Translations under genes and position numbers: made by a program
Notes under the pieces: generated by a model
What the model was told of the DNA's origin: nothing
What the model saw: only the letters and a program-made list of their open reading frames with translations
Databases searched by the model: none
From: Robiginitalea sp.
GTDB taxonomy: Bacteria; Bacteroidota; Bacteroidia; Flavobacteriales; Flavobacteriaceae
NCBI GenBank assembly: GCA_024638915.1
Contig: JAHEJJ010000004.1
Coordinates: 88,924 to 152,923, forward strand
Reading direction: 5' to 3'
DNA: 64,000 nt
In this document: one piece after another, positions 61,966-64,000 of the stretch
How positions within the stretch are numbered: position 1 is the stretch's first letter
Layout of the letters: the number at the start of each line of letters is the position of its first letter

Positions 61966-62116
61966 GGGCTACGAATATATTTATTTTTGTTCGATCCATA
62001 AGGACTATGGAAAATGAAATCAGAACAGGTTTAAAATTGGCGCATCTGCCAGAATCTCACTATATTGAGAATTCATTACAATAGCAGCCGATTCAGGAAT
62101 AACCAAGTACAATCCG

Positions 62117-62923
62117 ATGAAAAACTACTCCCTATTTTTACTCGTTTTTGCATTTTTGGGTTCGGCTACCGCTCAGGTAACGAACCGCAATTTCTATGAC
62201 GAAGCAGACCGTAAGGACTGGAGCTACAGCTTTACGCCCTATGCATTGCTGGCTTCACAATCTACCACTGTTGGCGGAGAACAGATCCGGCAGTCTTTTG
62301 GCGACCTTGCTTCCCTGACCAATTTTGGCTTTCAGTTTGTGGCCAGTGCCCGCTACAAGAGGTTTGGCCTTTCTATAGACGGAACCATAGCTAATTTGGG
62401 AAAAGATCTTTCGGATGAACCCATTTTTGTCAATTTTGAATTGAAACAGCGAATTATCGATATAAAAGGTTCCTATATTCTTTACGAAACCTTTGAAATG
62501 GAAGACAACCGGGTAATCGATGGTTGGTCTATCGAAGCGCTGGCAGGTGCCAAGTACTGGAGCAACGATATTGGGGTAGACTTTGCCGTGGCGATAGGAG
62601 GATCTCCGGTTCTGGAGGAAATGCTCAACAAGCAACAGGAATGGTGGGATATGATGATTGGTGTCCGTACAACCATTAGTCTGGCGAGGGCCGTAATCCT
62701 GGGGGTTTGGATCAATTTTGGGGGCTTTGGCATCGGTGATTCCTCCAAATTGGCGTACGACTTCACTTATTTAAATGCATTTAGAGTATCGCGTCTTATT
62801 ACCATCAATGCGGGTTTCCGGAACTTCAGATTTCGACGAGAAGACGTTAATAATGGGGAAACGCTCAGTACCCGGGTAAATGTGCTGGGACCGTTTCTTG
62901 GTGTCTCATTTATTTTTAATTAA
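62117..62923 (+). CDS. Outer-membrane beta-barrel protein, unknown function
   Basis: 268 residues. Signal peptide 1-19 (cleaved after GSATA), then a series of amphipathic beta-strands ending in an aromatic residue (LGVSFIFN), the sign of an outer-membrane barrel. The family is not recognised. It lies 5 bases before the MBL-fold gene, so it may be co-transcribed. Confidence 0.75.
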   Translation: MKNYSLFLLVFAFLGSATAQVTNRNFYDEADRKDWSYSFTPYALLASQSTTVGGEQIRQSFGDLASLTNFGFQFVASARYKRFGLSIDGTIANLGKDLSDEPIFVNFELKQRIIDIKGSYILYETFEMEDNRVIDGWSIEALAGAKYWSNDIGVDFAVAIGGSPVLEEMLNKQQEWWDMMIGVRTTISLARAVILGVWINFGGFGIGDSSKLAYDFTYLNAFRVSRLITINAGFRNFRFRREDVNNGETLSTRVNVLGPFLGVSFIFN

Positions 62924-62928
62924 CTTTT

Positions 62929-63759
62929 ATGACCAAAGTCACCACTACCTTTTACGGAACCCGCGGCTCGATCCCTATATGTGACCCCGACTATTTCGAA
63001 TTCGGAGGGAATACCACTTGTATTGGATTCCACAGACACGACACAGGCAGCATTGGGATATTGGATGCCGGTACAGGGATCAGGGCATTGGGGAAACATA
63101 TCAATAAGGAGTTTTCCGAGCAAAAGGAGATCGGGATCTTTTTCAGCCATTTTCATTGGGATCATATTCAGGGACTCCCGTTTTTTGATCCTGCTTATAA
63201 CCCTAATCGTGTAATAAACATTGGTGCCGTGGGAGAAGGGGGTAAATTCACGGACCTTCGAACTATTTTCAAAAATCTCATGCTGGAGGAGTATTTTCCC
63301 ATCCAACTGGAAAATATGGGTGCCAAATTTAATTTCGATTTTACCGAGGCCGACGTATTGGAAGAAGAGGATGTGGTGCTGAAGGCTATAAAGCAGAATC
63401 ATCCGGGGGTATCCTGGGGATATCGTATTGAAGTAGACAATAGATCGATAGTTATTTGCACCGACCTGGAACATGGAAATTCTATCAATGAGGATATTGT
63501 AGATTTTGCACGTGGAGCCGATTTGCTCATCCATGAGGCCCAGTACACAGATAAGGAATTGCTCACCCACAAAGGCTGGGGACACAGCAGTTTTAACCAG
63601 GCTATTGAAGTGGCCGAAAGGGCTAGCGTGAAAATGCTGGCCATGACTCATCACGACCCCGACCACGATGATGAATTTTTAAGGAATATTGAAAAACAGT
63701 GTCAGGATCGGTTTAAAGATTGTATACTGGCCCGAGAGGGAATGTCAATTGAGGTATGA
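62929..63759 (+). CDS. MBL-fold metallo-hydrolase
   Basis: 276 residues. The metallo-beta-lactamase motif HxHxDH is SHFHWDH (His74, His76, Asp78, His79), with THHDPDHDDEF as a further ligand region. RNase Z/PhnP-like overall layout, but without the exosite, so probably a small phosphodiesterase or similar hydrolase. Substrate unknown. Confidence 0.88.
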   Translation: MTKVTTTFYGTRGSIPICDPDYFEFGGNTTCIGFHRHDTGSIGILDAGTGIRALGKHINKEFSEQKEIGIFFSHFHWDHIQGLPFFDPAYNPNRVINIGAVGEGGKFTDLRTIFKNLMLEEYFPIQLENMGAKFNFDFTEADVLEEEDVVLKAIKQNHPGVSWGYRIEVDNRSIVICTDLEHGNSINEDIVDFARGADLLIHEAQYTDKELLTHKGWGHSSFNQAIEVAERASVKMLAMTHHDPDHDDEFLRNIEKQCQDRFKDCILAREGMSIEV

Positions 63760-63823
63760 TTACAAATTATCGACCCAAATTACTTGTTGGGCGATTAAAT
63801 AGATGGAGTATACATTCAGCATT

Positions 63824-64000
63824 ATGGAATTAATCAAAAGTCTTGTCAACTACCTGAAATCAAACAAAGAGGTTAAGAAGGAAGAATCTCCGGAAGGTTT
63901 ATGTCCTAATTGTTGGGGCCGACAAGAATATGGTGGCAATTTTTATGAAGCCGTTAAAAACCATGGTCTTGATGTAAATACCAAACAACCGGAGATAGGC
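63824..64000 (+). CDS. Small CPxC zinc-binding-like protein (partial)
   Basis: The first 59 codons of a gene that runs off the window, beginning MELIKSLVNYLK and with the motif GLCPNCWGRQEYGGNFYEAVKN. CxxC suggests a small metal-binding protein conserved in flavobacteria; function unknown. The rest of the gene is outside the window. Confidence 0.6.
   Translation, partial: MELIKSLVNYLKSNKEVKKEESPEGLCPNCWGRQEYGGNFYEAVKNHGLDVNTKQPEIG

Noticed and set aside
62920..63666. 248-codon frame on the minus strand
   Set aside because: It is antisense to the MBL-fold hydrolase, whose zinc motif is clear.
1..64000. CRISPR array, insertion sequence or integron
   Set aside because: No direct-repeat/spacer array, transposase or integrase was seen in any frame.

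Overview
The window is chromosome from a member of the Bacteroidetes, most likely a marine Flavobacteriaceae. The evidence is the gliding lipoprotein GldJ, the type IX secretion protein PorV, the gene order pdhC-pdhA-cdd-porV / gldJ-murF, promoters of the Bacteroidetes -7 type (TAnnTTTG) and compact convergent genes that often overlap by 1-4 bases. No insertion sequence, prophage or CRISPR array was seen.

Bases 1-28,700 are mostly housekeeping: the end of purK and purE, an M3 oligopeptidase, a rhodanese lipoprotein, an ECF sigma factor with a small zinc-finger partner, gcvP, a FabH-like/methyltransferase/glycosyltransferase group, a PafA-type phosphatase, an MlaE-MlaF pair, a SprT-like/manC/DUF389 operon, an SDR/M28/pyruvate dehydrogenase group, cdd, porV, gldJ, murF, tRNA-Val and exonuclease III. 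porU, normally between porV and gldJ, is not there. A small lipoprotein gene at 17.4 kb is broken by an in-frame TAG.

Bases 28,700-59,200 form a stress or low-oxygen island: an Hsp20, four double-domain universal stress proteins, pta-ackA, a YtxH/holin-like/DUF6327/patatin operon, DUF2267, an FMN-binding protein operon, a slipin, a site-2 protease, a baeRF protein, dodecin, a phosphoribosyltransferase with an alpha/beta hydrolase, an ArsC-like protein without cysteine, and a complete Mla-type lipid transport operon. A deletion scar joins the start of an archease gene to the end of an rtcB gene. The content resembles the mycobacterial DosR regulon and the Burkholderia low-oxygen (lxa) locus.

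The main discovery candidate is the control of this island. I found 14 copies of an FNR/CRP-like palindrome, ATGAY-N4-RTCAT, between 29.4 and 58.8 kb. In 11 of them a -7 box or a near match lies at exactly the same distance (22 bases from the end of the palindrome to the T of TAnnTTTG), and in one more it lies one base closer. This is the class II activator position, near -41.5. The composite promoters precede the sigma-like gene, hsp20, the YtxH operon, the USP-USP-USP-(pta-ackA) operon, DUF2267, the WG/FMN-binding operon, the baeRF gene, the fourth USP, the ArsC-like gene, the Mla operon and a coiled-coil protein. One faces a gene-free stretch ending in a strong terminator and probably makes a small RNA of about 220 nt. 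The regulator gene is not in the window.

Bases 59,300-64,000 hold two cation/proton antiporters, an outer-membrane barrel protein, an MBL-fold hydrolase and the start of a small zinc-finger-like protein.
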